NCBI GenBank assembly: GCA_013368325.1
Contig: JAACJK010000223.1
Span: 62,001-126,000, forward strand
From: Ephemerocybe angulata
Lineage: Eukaryota; Basidiomycota; Agaricomycetes; Agaricales; Psathyrellaceae
Reading direction: 5' to 3'
Length of the DNA stretch: 64,000 bases
The notes under the pieces were generated by a model. The model made no database searches. It was given only the letters and a program-made list of their open reading frames with translations, and was not told the DNA's origin. How positions within the stretch are numbered: the first letter of the stretch is position 1; the number at the start of each line of letters is the position of its first letter. Made by a program: the position numbers and the translations under genes. Positions 31,268 to 44,279 of this stretch are shown piece after piece.

Positions 31268-33193
31268 ATGGGTATAACACCAGAGGAAATTTCTGAGGCA
31301 ATAAGCCTTTTCTCGGGCTCTCAAACATCAGAGGTATGTTCCATTAGCACATAAGATGTGTGTTGATTATATACTGATCAATGTCATCTCCGTATACATA
31401 GTATATAAACCGTACATTTTTTTTTAATTCGTATAACCTGCTTGGTTTGCTTATTCTACATTGAAAGTTGGATTTTACAGTTTCTTCGTGAGTTTTCATC
31501 GACAATCATTACTTGTCGGGTTCAATTAGTTTTCGCTCGATCTTGCATTAGTTTTACTACTACGTGACCACGGTAGCAATGGAAGTGCGTTGAGTTGCAA
31601 ACTTCAATACCCCGCAGCCCAGCTCACATATTGCCTCACATAGATCAAGTTTATCTGGCCTCGGAAGTGGCACTGGGGAAAGGTTTTATTCCTAGTAAAC
31701 CGATATCTACCTATGCTGGTATATTTTACCAATATTCTCAGTGAGTGACAACTTGCACATATGCATTATATGCTGAAGCCATTGTAGCGGGATTCAGAGT
31801 CTACATTCTCCTGTCCCCAAAGGTACATCCCAACTGCATATTCTTCTGAAGTGTTCCTACCAACTGACGTCGTTTGGATCAGGCTTGTACGGTCATAATT
31901 CGAATCTTCGCGATAGGTATATATGAAAAAAGTTGTATTGAACTGCAGAAGCTTATGTTCATTGCTCACCTAGTGCTCGTCAGAGTATACTCTTATTCAG
32001 CTGATCGTGGGTCACCCGGTCCTTATACTCGTCAGCTAATAACACATTGAGCCTATAGTGACGCTTCTGCTATGTCTTCACGCACTTCTCGGGGCACATT
32101 CTATGTATCTCGCATCTATTCTGGCAACATATCTGGTAACATAATTTATGCCGCTGTAAAACCCTCATACTGACTAAAATTGGCCAGGGTCTTACGTTGG
32201 GGGTGAATCTAATACAAATCAGTTTATTTGAGGAAACATCGCGCAGTAGGTCTGCTCCACCATGCTGTTCTCCCGTTGGCTGAGATTCAGCAGCGGTCCC
32301 GCTCTCTGAGCTCGATCGAGAACTCGGGTATGCATGTACTTGGGCAGGAGTAACATCAACTGCTTCTCAAAATAACCGTGTAATATCAGGATATATCTCG
32401 CTGGCCAAGGCCTTATGTAGGTCATTCCATGTTAAATGCAATTCTGCTCGTCTTCACTAAAAACCCCATCTGATGTTCCCAGTTATATTTGCCTTGGCAG
32501 TCTTCATTTTCCTGGTGAAGTACCGAAGCCAGGCGGGCACGTTCAAGCTATTTCACGTACTCCGTCAAGATAGCGGTGTATACATCCTTTCACTCACAGG
32601 TGGGCTCTGCCATGGGTTCTCCTACAGTGATCGTGACTAGCAGTGCTGTTAGCAATTCGACTCAGTGCGGCAGTGGTTGGTGCCTTTCGACCAGTAAGCA
32701 GTCTCCATTCTTCCTTGGCCACATGTACTTAACTCGGGGCTTGGCTAGAGATTTGCATGGTTTTATATACCAGATACGTAAGCCCAGTCATGTTCATCAA
32801 TCCACCTTACCTTCTTGTACATCTAACCCGACTCCATAGTATTCTTGACGGGTGTGTGTCTAGGATTAAGACTCACACTATTCCTCGCCTATTCACATTT
32901 AACTCAGCCTTAACTATGCGGTAGTGCCCATCCTCGCAAACCGACTTCTCCTCAACATGTGGAGGACACAGGATCCCGAAGTACGCAAGACTGTTTCGTC
33001 AATCCTGTTCGATCCTCCCCGCCCAGGAGAAGACTCCGACGACGATGACGAGGAATTTGCGGATAGGCCAGTCGAACTGGTGCGCTATGAGGGCCTTGGG
33101 CGTAGGAGGGCACCCGCAAGGGAGGCAGATGGGGGCACTTCGCAGGGTGTGGCTGGAGAGACTCAGGCAGTGGAGAACGGCGAGGCCGTTTAG
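31268..33193 (+). CDS. DUF6533 family multi-pass membrane protein, array copy 1
   Basis: The gene has many short exons. Exon 1 (31268-31333) encodes MGITPEEISEAISLF and ends before GTATGT. Recognisable segments follow: FYYYVTTVAMEV, then IKFIWPRKWHWGKVLFLVNR (from 31644), the DUF6533 hallmark (E-V-x-x-IWP..W..GK.LFL..RY). Next are the hydrophobic helices GFRVYILLSPK and VTLLLCLHALLGAHSMYLAS, then FALAVFIFLVKYRSQAG with HVLRQDSGVYILSLT. The last exon (32908-33193) encodes LNYAVVPILANRLLLNMW and an acidic tail (EDSDDDDEEF). DUF6533 proteins are fungal membrane proteins with a seven-helix appearance and unknown function. I could not close every internal splice (the 31380-31500 and 32240-32460 parts are uncertain), so this copy may be intact or decayed. 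Confidence 0.6.
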
Positions 33194-34144
33194 GCTTCGA
33201 GTCCTACATGGAGCTGGGCTCCTGTTATTGGGCACATATGCTAGTCATTTCTTTCCATTATGTTGGTCTTGAATACTATTTATTCGGTCGCATCGCCAAC
33301 CATGGAAGTTTGCCTGAGAAGGTCCTGGAAGGATATACATCATCGTCCGTTCTCCTCCAGTGCATCTTCCCAACACCGTAGCTATCTCAGGAGACCTTTG
33401 ACTCCAGGGCATGTTCGTCGATGTTAGCGGAGACGCGCCAATTCAAATCCAATGGATTCAACCCGTTTCTCTAAACCCTCCACATTCGTCACTCATACCC
33501 TCTAGCTCCTCCTCATGACTTTTCCATAGTCGTCCGATGCAATGGAACAACAGAATCCATCCTTCCTCAACGAACCCATCACGCTCAATCCCTCACTAAC
33601 GGTCTCAACAATACTGCCCATGTTGCAAGGCATATCTCGACAATTCAATCAAAACATCGAATACAAGAAATACGGGAACGAAATCGAGATACGACGGAGG
33701 CACAGAACGTAGCAACGAAGTACCAAGACGAGTCCATAGGTCGGGGCAAATCACAGCGCGCACGCCGCTATCGCTATCGCTTAAACTCACCTTGCACCAT
33801 TACCCCCCACCGCGCCGCCGTCACCCTCACCATCCTCCTCAATCCACCGGTCGTACTCACCTATCGCACACCCTCGCCCTCGTCGTATGCCGTAGTGGGC
33901 AGGTAACCTCCAGGCCCTTCCACGCGTGTCGACGACGTCGCCAGAGACATCACGTTCTGTTCGCACACGATCACAGGTCCAAGAACAAGTTGAGCATACA
34001 TCGAGCGAGTGAGCTGCTCGTATGACCAACAATCGACGAGCGACCGATCGCCGGTAATATGACATACAGTATCTAGGGGTGTTGTAGGTGTGCGTTAGGT
34101 ATATGAAAGGAGAAGCGGAGGTGATGAACACACGTCTAAGCGGG

Positions 34145-34325
34145 TGGAAGGGCGTTTGAATATGGATGGGGGGATTGGGTGCCGTCGTCGCCCTCTGCAC
34201 CGCGCATCCCGAGTTCCTCGTCGTCGCTCCCCAACGTACTTGTGCATGAGAGTAAATATCTTCCCGGGTCCGGGTGCTGCGCGCCGTGGCCAAGTCGACG
34301 AGGTAAACCAACTCGACGCCCTGAG
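34145..34325 (-). pseudogene. Conserved minus-strand exon in block E, unit 1 (frameshifted)
   Basis: A minus-strand segment reading GRYLLSCTSTLGSDDEELGM corresponds to the C-terminal exon in units 2 and 3 (GSDNE... ending DADDDKG-stop). Relative to those copies the upstream part (LATARSTR) is in another frame and the terminal stop is missing, so this copy is frameshifted. Parent gene not recognised. Confidence 0.45.
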
Positions 34326-35269
34326 TACTTTCGAAAAGGCTCAGACAGGTTCACCACGTATACCCGACCTCAACACACCGAATCACTTATCACCCCGTTC
34401 TGCGACGCAGACAGCGCCAACGTAAAGAAGGTATATGGAATGAGGGAACTCACTTACCTCGACCAGAACGCCATCTTAATCGCCAACCATCACACTACCG
34501 CATCGCCCTCCATCGCCATGCTCCCACCACCTCCATTCCAACTCCATTGTTGTTTCCCTAATCTCGGCATCCACGGTTATCCTGGTAAAGCGTCCTGTTC
34601 GCCATGGTGACCTCGCCCCACTCACGCCGTTCGGCTCAGATCCCCTGTCCGGTCGCCGCCGTCCTTCATCCACCATCCATCCCACACGCTGCCGTCCCTC
34701 ATCCATCCCCATCCACCACACCTCCCTGGTACCTCTAGCCATCCACCACTCGACCACACCCCATCATCCCCCTGTTCGTCCTCCTACCAATCATCGCCTC
34801 CGATCCTCCCGCCGCTACCGCTGTTCCCCACTCGTACTGTAGTCGCAGTCGTTCGTCGCGCGCCTGTAGTAGTAAGGTGAATACCCCGCGGTCCCGGCGC
34901 GCAGAGAAGGACAACGAACAGCCTACCCATGGGTACTCGTTCATCTAATCCCATCCTCATCGCCTCTCGGCTCTCTCCCCCATTCACGACTACCTCTAAC
35001 TCATCCACAACTCGACCACTCCCGCGGCCACCTGGGTAATCCAAATCCAGTCACAGTCGTAGTCGTAGTCATTCGTCGTTCGACGCAATCGTCGGGAACC
35101 TGTAGTAGTAAGTAGAGCACACTCTATGGCTCCGGCGCGCACACTACCCATAAGATACGCGCCGAGAAACCCATCGACCGGCATAGAATCAACGATCCAC
35201 CAACCACGAACGATCCAATCACACAAAACCGCCCTGCTCGACTTCCCCACTTCACGCCGACATCTTCCT

Positions 35270-35965
35270 TCCCACACCAAACGGTGCCAGCACACCCATC
35301 CCACACCATCCCACTCTCCACCATCCCACTCTCCAACCCCTCCCACAAATCCGTGCCCAGCCAGAACGAATGACGGCAGACGGTAAGGGTTGGAGGGTCT
35401 GAATCGACGGAAGGTCTTGAATCCTGGCGGTCAACGCTCGGAAAGGACGTCGCACACGGGAGCTCGAATCCAGGGGTATTCGGGGAGTGAGCGTCGAGCT
35501 ATCGAAAGTCCAGGAGTCGAAAACGCGCACACCCAAACCCAGTCGTCCCTCATCACATTTCCACCTACGCCTTCCCTCCCACGCTGCCCGTCGTCCCACC
35601 CTCCAACCTCTTCCAAATTCGGTGGTGGACCCAGATAAGCAGGGGTGTGCGTCGATACCGAGGTCAACGTGAGTAGATCCCGGTATAACATGAACATCTG
35701 GGGATGCTCAATTCGAGTTGTTCGGTTGGGTGAGGAGGGAATCGAACTCAGAGACCCGAGGCGGGCGTCGGAGGTACGGAGGTGCTGGGACGTGCGCCGA
35801 TGCGGGCGCTGCGTGGGCGAAGCGAGCGAACTCGACATGTGGCAGAGCTGATCCGTCGTTGCAGACGGCGAGATGGGTGCTGCTGCCTGCCTGTTAGGCG
35901 TAATACGGACAAATAGAGGGCGACACGTACGGCAATACTTTGGGCGATGGGGACGAGGACCGTAT
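35270..35965 (-). pseudogene. Decayed GEWEREGLGK-family gene, unit 1
   Basis: The 5' part (ISPSATTDQL, SSSLASPTQRPHRRTSQHL, RTSDARLG, SSIPSSP) is nearly the same as the intact copy at 45605. At the position of the start codon the minus strand reads ATACGG where the intact copy has ATGTCG, so the start is lost. After SSIPSSP the frame runs into unrelated sequence. A 3' piece (WEGRRRWKCDEG, related to GGRRRWEGCDVMRGG) follows at once, so the roughly 700 bp middle of the gene is deleted. Confidence 0.6.
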
Positions 35966-37570
35966 GGTGGTGGGAGGCAACAAGGAATGATACCCCCGCT
36001 TCAACTTCTGATCTTTGATTGATGACTAATCGTTCGGGCTCTGTGGCCTCCTTGTTCGCTGTGCCTGTTTGGCTGTGTCTGCGACCGGAGGGTGTGTAAG
36101 GGTGTTACGAGCTGTTAGCTGGGCGTAGGGGAGAATGAGAGCACCGCGATTTTCTGGCGACGGATCGGGTTTTGTCGTCGCCGATGGCCTCCACCGCGTC
36201 ATCGAACGATGCCTGCTGTAGAACGCGCTCTGGTTCGTGCAAGGCGTTCTTCAGGAGAGCTACCCCGCGTCCGTGAGCGATGATCCGCTCGTCGACCAAC
36301 TGAGATCAGCACACCTGTTGCTTCCGTCGCCCTCTCGACTGTAGCATCAAGTCATCTCTACGTTCACTGATCCTGCGTGTGTCAGTAGCCTTGGCGATCC
36401 AAACGCCGCCCCTTTCCCTGCCATGAAAAAGCCCTCCTTCCAACCCAGGTCCCTCCTCGCGCCTCTTCCCTCGCTTTATCGGCCATGCCCCTTGCATATT
36501 CTGTGTGTCCATCCCCTTCTATTCCCCCTTCGCTACTATCCATTTGTGCCCCATTCCACTCTCCGCGCACATGTACATCCGCCTCCCTCCACCATGAAAT
36601 ATAGTTAGTCTAGCGTAGGTAAGCTTACGACTCGTGTATTCGCTTTCCGAGGCCCCTTGAGTTACCTCGCCGTGATTGAGTGCATAAAGGTTGGACTTGG
36701 CGAATCGATCCATGGCACCGCAAGTCTTGTACGTGCGCCTGCATACCTCTGCATACACGGAGGGGCGAGACGACCAATGTGAATACGCGAGTATGGACGA
36801 TTGTACTGGACATTTGGATAAGATCTCGACATCGATTGTTAGAACTGAAGTCATTTACCTCGTTGAGATCTCCGCTCGCGCTTCAGAAAGCCCCGCAGAA
36901 CGGCCGTCGCCCCGTTCAGTCACTGCAAGTTCCTAGTCGTATCAGACTATCATATGCAATATTATGGCGCATCTTCGCTTATATCAGCTATGTATCAACC
37001 GCCACATCCTTGCTCCAATCTTATTCGCGCAGCTCTGAGTGCGCATTTCGTCGTTCTGCGACGAATAATTCGCAGTATTCTTGTGACCTCAGAGAGATAC
37101 ACTTCATTTCCCCGTGCTGGTCAGTCAGACATTCGTCGAGTGCTGCTCAAAGTTCAAGGTGCAGCGAGTTCAATTCAGGTACAGTCCCTGCACACCACAG
37201 AATTGGCGAGGATGGCTGTATTCCACCTTTATTCGCGATAGTACTATTCGTGATAGTACACCGTCGTAATCAATCCGACTGACCAAAAATGCGGCACAGC
37301 AACGCTCGAGGCGACTGATCTTAATCTGTGAGTCTCTACATCTCACTACTCTCGCACTGCCAACGTATGCAGCACACTGGTAGAGCGCGGCTATTCCATC
37401 GCTGAACAATTATCCACACGCAAAGTCTTAGAATTTCTTCGCGAGTATATCCAGGTGCGAATATCATTGTACCGACACAGCCGCATAAACCAAAACTGAA
37501 GTACGCGACTCTTCGAAAGAGAATCTCGACTACCTTGTTAGTGCGTGCCTCAAGCGGGTGGGTATTCAAG

Positions 37571-38360
37571 ATGAAGTCTCGAATAGTCGGGATGGTGAAT
37601 TGTACTGTTTGAAATCACCCAAATGATGAAAGTGGGAGTTGACATCGCTCTCGCAGAGTCACTGTAATCGGCGAAATCAAGTCCAAGATTAATCATCCCA
37701 CTCGTCGAAAATCAAGACGAATATTTCGAGAGTCGTGCAGGGGCTTATTAATTCACTACAGACAAGGACAACGAGGCTAGAACTGTCTCACAAACTCCAA
37801 AGCGCCGAGACTGATGCATAACTCAACGAAAATCAACTCGGTGACAACGAATTATGAACATAGATGTTATTATTCATATGCGTAGCATAATCTAAGTAGA
37901 GATGTACAATATGTGTGCTGCGAGAATCTGTCAAACTACTCACATACGCCGCAAGTGACACTCTGGTAGAGAGTCTGGACCGTCATTCGCACACATGTCT
38001 ATCTCGGAAATCTGGCTCTCACATTTCAACCCTTCCCTCCACCCTTGGAAGAAAGCTGTCTGTCGCCATGCACATTATACCGGCACCGCGAGTGCACATG
38101 CACCAGCATTAAAGTAAGCGATCATACGGGATTTCAGTAGACGTGCTTCAAACTGACCTCGGCAGTCAGTTATTCGAGTCACAAATAGTCAGGATGAATA
38201 ATTGTATGATTTGAACTCGCCCAAAGGATGTATTATACTCGTTAAAAGCGGGACTGACATTGCTCTCGCAGTGTCACCATAATCCGCCGAAGATCAAAAC
38301 TTGGCGAACAATTCGATATCTCGAGAGTCGCGCAAAGACTTACGAGCCTTACAAGCCCTG
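37571..38360. repeat. Block A present twice in unit 2
   Basis: 37571-37740 and 38160-38360 both match block A at 28215-28400. Shared features are the AATAGTCGGGATG, GACATCGCTCTCGCAGAGTC and TCGAGAGTCG words. The second copy is more diverged, so an internal duplication within unit 2 is older than the unit 1/unit 2 split, or the copies come from different units. Confidence 0.6.
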
Positions 38361-38658
38361 GGTCTGATATCGATGATTCCGGGGTTGTATATTACTCGTA
38401 TGTCGTTTTATTACGTATCTCGAGCGCACGATCTCGTCGGTGTCGCCATCTCCGACCCCGTCGAAATGCTTGGCCCAAGTCAAAATTGACTTCCAGCATC
38501 CATCCTTGGAGAGCCGAGAATCGCCACGAACTCGCGCACTACCATGCATGTACGTACCATCCTGACTTATTCACGCGCAACCACCAGACTACTCTACGCT
38601 AGACTACGAGGTACGAGGTACGTATGTAATAGTCCTATATTATATCCTCCCCCCAAAG

Positions 38659-38677
38659 GTCGTCGCTTTGCGACGAC
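38659..38677. repeat. Conserved hairpin, unit 2
   Basis: GTCGTCGC-TTT-GCGACGAC, a perfect 8 bp stem at the same block position as the hairpins at 29161 and 56196. Confidence 0.65.
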
Positions 38678-40336
38678 ATCGGAAACGGTAAGACTATGTA
38701 AGTGAAGTTACGTGAGTGGTGGGGGACTTACCCATTCCGGGGATCGACGGCGCATCACTGTTCGGATGGGCTGTTGAAGTCAATGACAGTATGAGCGAAG
38801 GGACAGGCTGAGCAAGGCGTGAAAACAAGACGTCGTCGTCGACGACGATGAGCACCGTATAACGAGGGAGAGAGAGGGGTAAGGGTGGGGGATGGGGTGA
38901 CAAATCACTAGTCTGAAGAAAGCCTGTGTTGAACGGCACATTCGAAGCGATCATGAATGCGTTCGGGAAGTCTTAGGTGCGATGAGCCCGCGGATCCACC
39001 GTCCAATCTACACGAGAGTTGTCATAGTGGCGCTGCGGTGTCTTGATGAATGGCATACGCATATTTACGTACCGAGGGACTGTTTTCGGTTGGGAAGGCC
39101 GTGTATAATTGGGGACCTGAGAATCGGATGCTACACCGCTTCTCAGGAAGCTGAAGCAGCATACATTGATCGGCGATAACACACATTCGATGCAAGCATC
39201 TGCGAGTAAAATGGTAGATTTTTTGATTCGGAAGGATAATGGAGCATAACAACCTGAGTAGAAGGAAGAGAAAGTACATTAAAGTAACGGACTGGCACAT
39301 GGGGACAGTGTCAGTGCGAGTGGTGGCTGAGAGCTCGGAGGCGATTTGACGTAAACTCAGGGAACCGGTACCTTCCATTGAACAGATGGTATGATCCTAG
39401 CGTCTCATTGACAGTATCTGAGGGACGCAAGCTTATAGAAACCCACGATTACGCAGCTAGGCAGAAGCGAAGTACAGCAAATTCTTGTTGGGCACTTGTT
39501 ATTATTGTTGAACAGATAATCATGATGTGCTCGCGCCTGCAAATATTCGGAGCAGTAACATATACTATCGGATGCTGCCGGAACGGCTGCCAGGTAGGGG
39601 CGGATATTGGACATGGTGTGCCAGTTCTGGTCACAACTTCCCCTCGGAGTCACCGTTTCGGGTCTCGAATACGCGTTGGCTACTTCAAGGGATGCGCATG
39701 ATGAGTGCCACAAGACATCCTTCAGAACAGCTCCTCACGGCAGCCGTCGATCTCATAACAATGGGCTTCCCTACATTTCGGATATAGATCACTTCTTCTT
39801 AGTGCTTCGGAAGGTATTGCTTCTTCTAGCGCTCGGTGAACGGCCGGAACTTCCATTGGTTTTTCTTCATGGCCACGGCTTAAACAATTGCCCAGGACCA
39901 GGATACTTACGGTGTGGCGGGCAAAATGGCACACTGACCTCTCCTTATCACTGGTAGATGCGATAGAAGCCGAGGATGGCGACATATTGGCGACATAGAA
40001 GTAGCATTAGGGCAGATTAGATAGTGATTGAATCAGGTGGCATCTACTTCCTTTCTTCCCCATCGCACAGTCTGGGCGTGTCCAACTGGTGATTAAAAGT
40101 GGCCCCAGCAAAGTGTAGGACTTCCCAAACGGGACGACCCCTAAAGATAATGATAACGATAATGATCAATCCATTGGACACGGGCAACGGCGGGGAAGCA
40201 TTCAAGATCATTTATAGAGTGTATCGATGCAACACCCAAGTATTTTTTCGATGGCATTGACTTTGGGAAGCAAGAGAAAGTCGGGTGAGCCCCAGGAGTC
40301 AGTGGGATGGTGAATGGCAGAGTAACCCAACGATGC

Positions 40337-40343
40337 TATATAA
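40337..40343 (+). promoter_or_regulatory. TATA box, DUF6533 copy 2
   Basis: TATATAA, about 92 bp before the ATG at 40435, followed by GATGCCTGCTCCAGA as in the other copies. Confidence 0.6.
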
Positions 40344-40434
40344 TGGGGTCGATGCCTGCTCCAGAGGGCGTCCCACCAAGTCTCACACTTCCAATACTCT
40401 ACTCCTCCTGAGCATCGCAAAAGCAATTCAAAGG

Positions 40435-42351
40435 ATGAGTCTAACACCGGAGGAGATTTCTGAGATGGTGGACTTTTTTTTGGAGGCTCAAAGAACAGAG
40501 GTATGTTCCATTAGCACATGGGATGTGTCGTTCATATTACCGATTAATGTCATTTCTATAGTATATACTCCGTATGTTTCTTAACTTTATTGAACCAATG
40601 CCTTCTCGGTTTGCTCATGATACATTAAAAGTTGGGTTCCAGACTTTCTTCGTAAGTTCCCGTGGACAGTACACTGTCGCCATGTCAATTTATGCCCTGA
40701 AAATCTTGCATAGGTCTATTACTACCTAACCACAGTAGCAACAGAGGTGCTTTGAGTCGCAGCATTCGCTACCGAAGCAGATCACATGACGCCTCACATA
40801 GGTAAACCTCATGTGGCCTCGCAGGTGGCGCTGGGGAAAGGCTTTATTCCTAGTGAATAGATATTTCCCGATGATTTATTACGTCACCATTGTCTTGAGT
40901 GGGTGACAACTGCCTTGCGTATGTGCATCATATGCTGATTCCATTGTAGCGGGATTCAGAGTCTACATCGTTCTGGCCCCCAAGGTACGTCCCAACCAGA
41001 TACTCTTCTGAAGTGTTCCTAATCAACCAACGTTGTATGCATCAGGCTTGTACGATCATCAATCAAACCTTCAAATTTGGTATGTATGAAATGTTGTATT
41101 GAACCGCAGAAGGTTACCGTCATCGCTTTCCTAGGTCTCTACAGAATCTACGCTTGTTCAGCTGAGGGTGGGTCACTCAGTCCTTGCTCCTTAACTGATA
41201 ATGGATTCAGCCTATAGTGACGCTTCTACTATGTCTTCACGCGCTTCTCGGGGCACGTCCTATGTATCTCGCACCTATTATGGCAACATATCTGGTAACA
41301 TAATCTCTGTCGCTGTAGAACTCTCATACTGAAATCGGCCAGGGACTTACGTTGGGGGTGATTCTGATACAAATTGGTTATTTCGTAGAAGGATCGCGCA
41401 GTAGGTCCGTTTATCATGCTGTACCCCTTAGGCTGAGAGTATTCTGCAGCAGTACCACTCTCTAAGTTCGATCGAGAACTCGGATATACGTGCACTTGGG
41501 AAGGAAGAATATCATCTGCAACTACAAAGGGACTTGTGATGGCTGGATATATCTCGCTGGCCAAGGCCTTATGTAGGTCATTCCATGTTAATCCTGCTCG
41601 TCTTCCCTCAATCACATAACCCCCGTGCGACGTTTTCAGGTATATTTGCCTTGGCACTCTTCATTTTCCTGGTGCGGTACCAAAACCAGGGGGGCACGTG
41701 TAAGTTACTTCACGTACTCCGTCGAGATAGCGGTGTATACATCCTCTCACTCGTAGGTGTGTTATAATTCCATGGACCCTCTTACACAGTGTTTCTGACT
41801 CTCAGTGCTGTTAGGAATTCGACTGGGCGCGGCAGTAGTTACCGCCTTTCGACTAGTATGCAGTCTACACTCTTTGTTGGCCACATGTACTCAACTCGAG
41901 GCTTTGTTAGAAGCTTTCATTTTATAATATACCGGGAGAGTAAGCCCAGCACCTCATCATAGCACCATACCAGCTAATACAGCATACCCAACTTCATAGG
42001 ATAGTCGAGGGGTGCGCAACTGGGGTCAACTCTTATGATGTTCCGCTCATCCACATTCAACTCAGGCTTCACATTGTGGTGGTCCCCATCCTAGCAAACC
42101 GTTTACTCCTCAACATGTGGAGGACCGAGGATCCCGTAGTGCGCAAGACCGTATCATCAATACTGTTCGATCCTCCCCGCCCGGGAGAAGACTCGGAAGA
42201 AGACGACGGCGAACTCGAGGACCAGCCAATCGAGATGGTGCGCTATGAAGGTATCGGGCGAAGGAGGGCGCCCGCCGCAAGGGGGGCTGTGGGCAATCCA
42301 CAGGCTGTGGCTGGAGCGACTCAGGCAGCGGAGAACGGCAAGGGCGTTTAG
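40435..42351 (+). CDS. DUF6533 family multi-pass membrane protein, array copy 2
   Basis: Exon 1 encodes MSLTPEEISEMVDFFLEAQR and ends at a GTATGT donor. Later segments are VYYYLTTVATE, VNLMWPRRWRWGKALFLVNR (near 40801), GFRVYIVLAPK, KVTVIAFLGLYRIYACSAE, VTLLLCLHALLGARPMYLAP and FALALFIFLVRYQNQGG with LLHVLRRDSGVYILSL. The last exon (42066-42351) reads LHIVVVPILANRLLLNMWRT and an acidic tail (EDSEEDDGELEDQ). The protein keeps the DUF6533 IWP..W.WGK.LFL.NRY signature with IWP changed to MWP. The coding blocks are conserved among the three copies more than the introns are, which argues for past selection. Splicing of the middle is incomplete in my model, so intactness is open. Confidence 0.6.
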
Positions 42352-43176
42352 GGTTTTAGTCCTACATGGATCTGGGCTCCTGTTATCGTGAACATATGCT
42401 CGTCATTTCTTTCAATTATTATGTTGGTCTCCAATAATATTTATTCATGCGCATCGCTAAACGTGGATTTTGCGCGCGGAGGCCGCGAAAGGGGATATCT
42501 CCACACTGTTCTCCTATGTCTGGAGCCTCATTATGACTCGAAGGCATGGATCCAACCCATTCCTCTAAACCCTCCACATTCATCACTCACACGCAATAGT
42601 TGTTCAAAGACGAAAGAAAACCGAATCCGTCCTCCCTCAACGAACTCATCACTTTCAATCACTCGCTAACGGTCCCAAGAATGTAGCTCGTGTTGCCTTT
42701 CATACCTTGATAATTTGATCAAAATATCTACCTACTGGGCATCTCAGAACAAGATCGAGATACACGTAGAAACGGATTGGAAAAGACGAGGGGACAGGGC
42801 TGGGCGAGTAGCAGTGCGCACGTCACTTGCTCGCATGGGTTGCGTACACATATCGAAGGAACTCACCTTGCATAATTACCCCCCCACCATGCCACCGTCA
42901 CCGCACCGGCCGTCCCCGTCCCTCGCACGCCCTTGGGCCCCCGTCTTCGTTGTAACGCGCCCCTCGTGGTCTGGAGATCTCCTCCCAAGTCCCGACACAC
43001 AGGGCGAGGACGCCAGAGCTTCAACGTAGAGAGAATGAAGTCAGTGAGTGGCCGTACCACCAACAACCGACGAGCAAGCACCAACTCGCGCTCAGCCCCC
43101 AACGGACGTCGATCTGGAAAGAAATTAAACTCACAAGACCGTCCGCTACTCCCAATCGCCAATCCAGCTTCACTCT

Positions 43177-43310
43177 TCAACCCTTGTCGTCGTCGGCATC
43201 ACACACCCGGTCCTCGTTGTCGCTCCACAGCGTACAGTATCTGCGGGTAGTCAGTAGGTATGTAGCTGTCCGATCACGGTGTGCAGCGTGCCGTGGCCGA
43301 GTCAACGATA
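43177..43310 (-). pseudogene. Conserved minus-strand terminal exon in block E, unit 2
   Basis: The minus frame ends YCTLWSDNEDRVCDADDDKG then stop (TGA at 43177-43179). It matches the unit 3 exon ending GSDNEELGVSDADDDKG-stop. Upstream in this copy a stop interrupts VDSATARCTP, so the exon is frameshifted. Further exon-like pieces of the same strand lie at about 43740-43910 (GNDSYDDMLVE before a GTAAGT donor). Parent gene unknown. Confidence 0.45.
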
Positions 43311-44279
43311 AAGAATAGCTCGAAGAACCGAATGGTCTCTCGAAAAAGCTCAGGTAGGTCCATCGCCTACCGTACCCGACCACACCAACTCATTAATCGC
43401 CCACCTCCAAGTTCGTTCGATGTTTGCAATTTCACTGCTGAAGGTAAATACTCCGACGGCCGAGAACGAAGGTACTCGCGCAAATAAACGGGTTACAAAG
43501 ATGCCTTGCAAACGATGAGCGGAGAGATACATTGAACGGATTTGTGGATAATCAAGAGTAAAACTACCGTTCCCAAACGATCGCACTCCAGAAAGATGAC
43601 GTACTCGTCCTCCCTCTTGACAGACTCTCAGATGTCTAGAGCGTACGAACGACGCAACCACGGGCAGACTCCGACCACTCTAGATACAAGGGAGGGAAGA
43701 GAGCGGAGGACGACGCAAACGTAGGAGAGACGCACCGGTGAAGGAAAAGCGAGGTAATCGGTTAGCGACGAGCGCGACATCCCGCTCGCTATCCCCGGCA
43801 GTTGAATGCAGGTCACGCTGGACGCAAAAAGCGCCAACGTAACGAAGGTGTAAAAGATATGAGATCACTTACCTCTACCAGCATGTCGTCGTAGCTGTCG
43901 TTGCCCTTAAGATGACCCGCCACCTTCACGCACCATCCCATTGCCGCACGCATGGCTCATCCACCCCCGCCGCCTCACGCGTCTCGACTCTCTCGCCCTA
44001 TCCACCATACTCCCGGCAACTTCGCACCTCCGCACCTTCGACCTCCCAACCCCACCTTCACCACCATCCGCCGTCGTTCTCCCCATCCATCGTCTCCCGA
44101 CGTTCTCTCCCAAGCCATCGCCGCAATGCATTGTAGCCTCTCCGTCTCACGAGCTTCCGTCAACCGTCGACACCTGCCATCCTCTCGCCCGGACTATCTT
44201 CGGTTTCGCATCCTATCTCCTCCTAACTTGCCTCCCGAACGCCCATCGCAGTCTCTCCCAGCTCCTTCCAGCCATCCTT

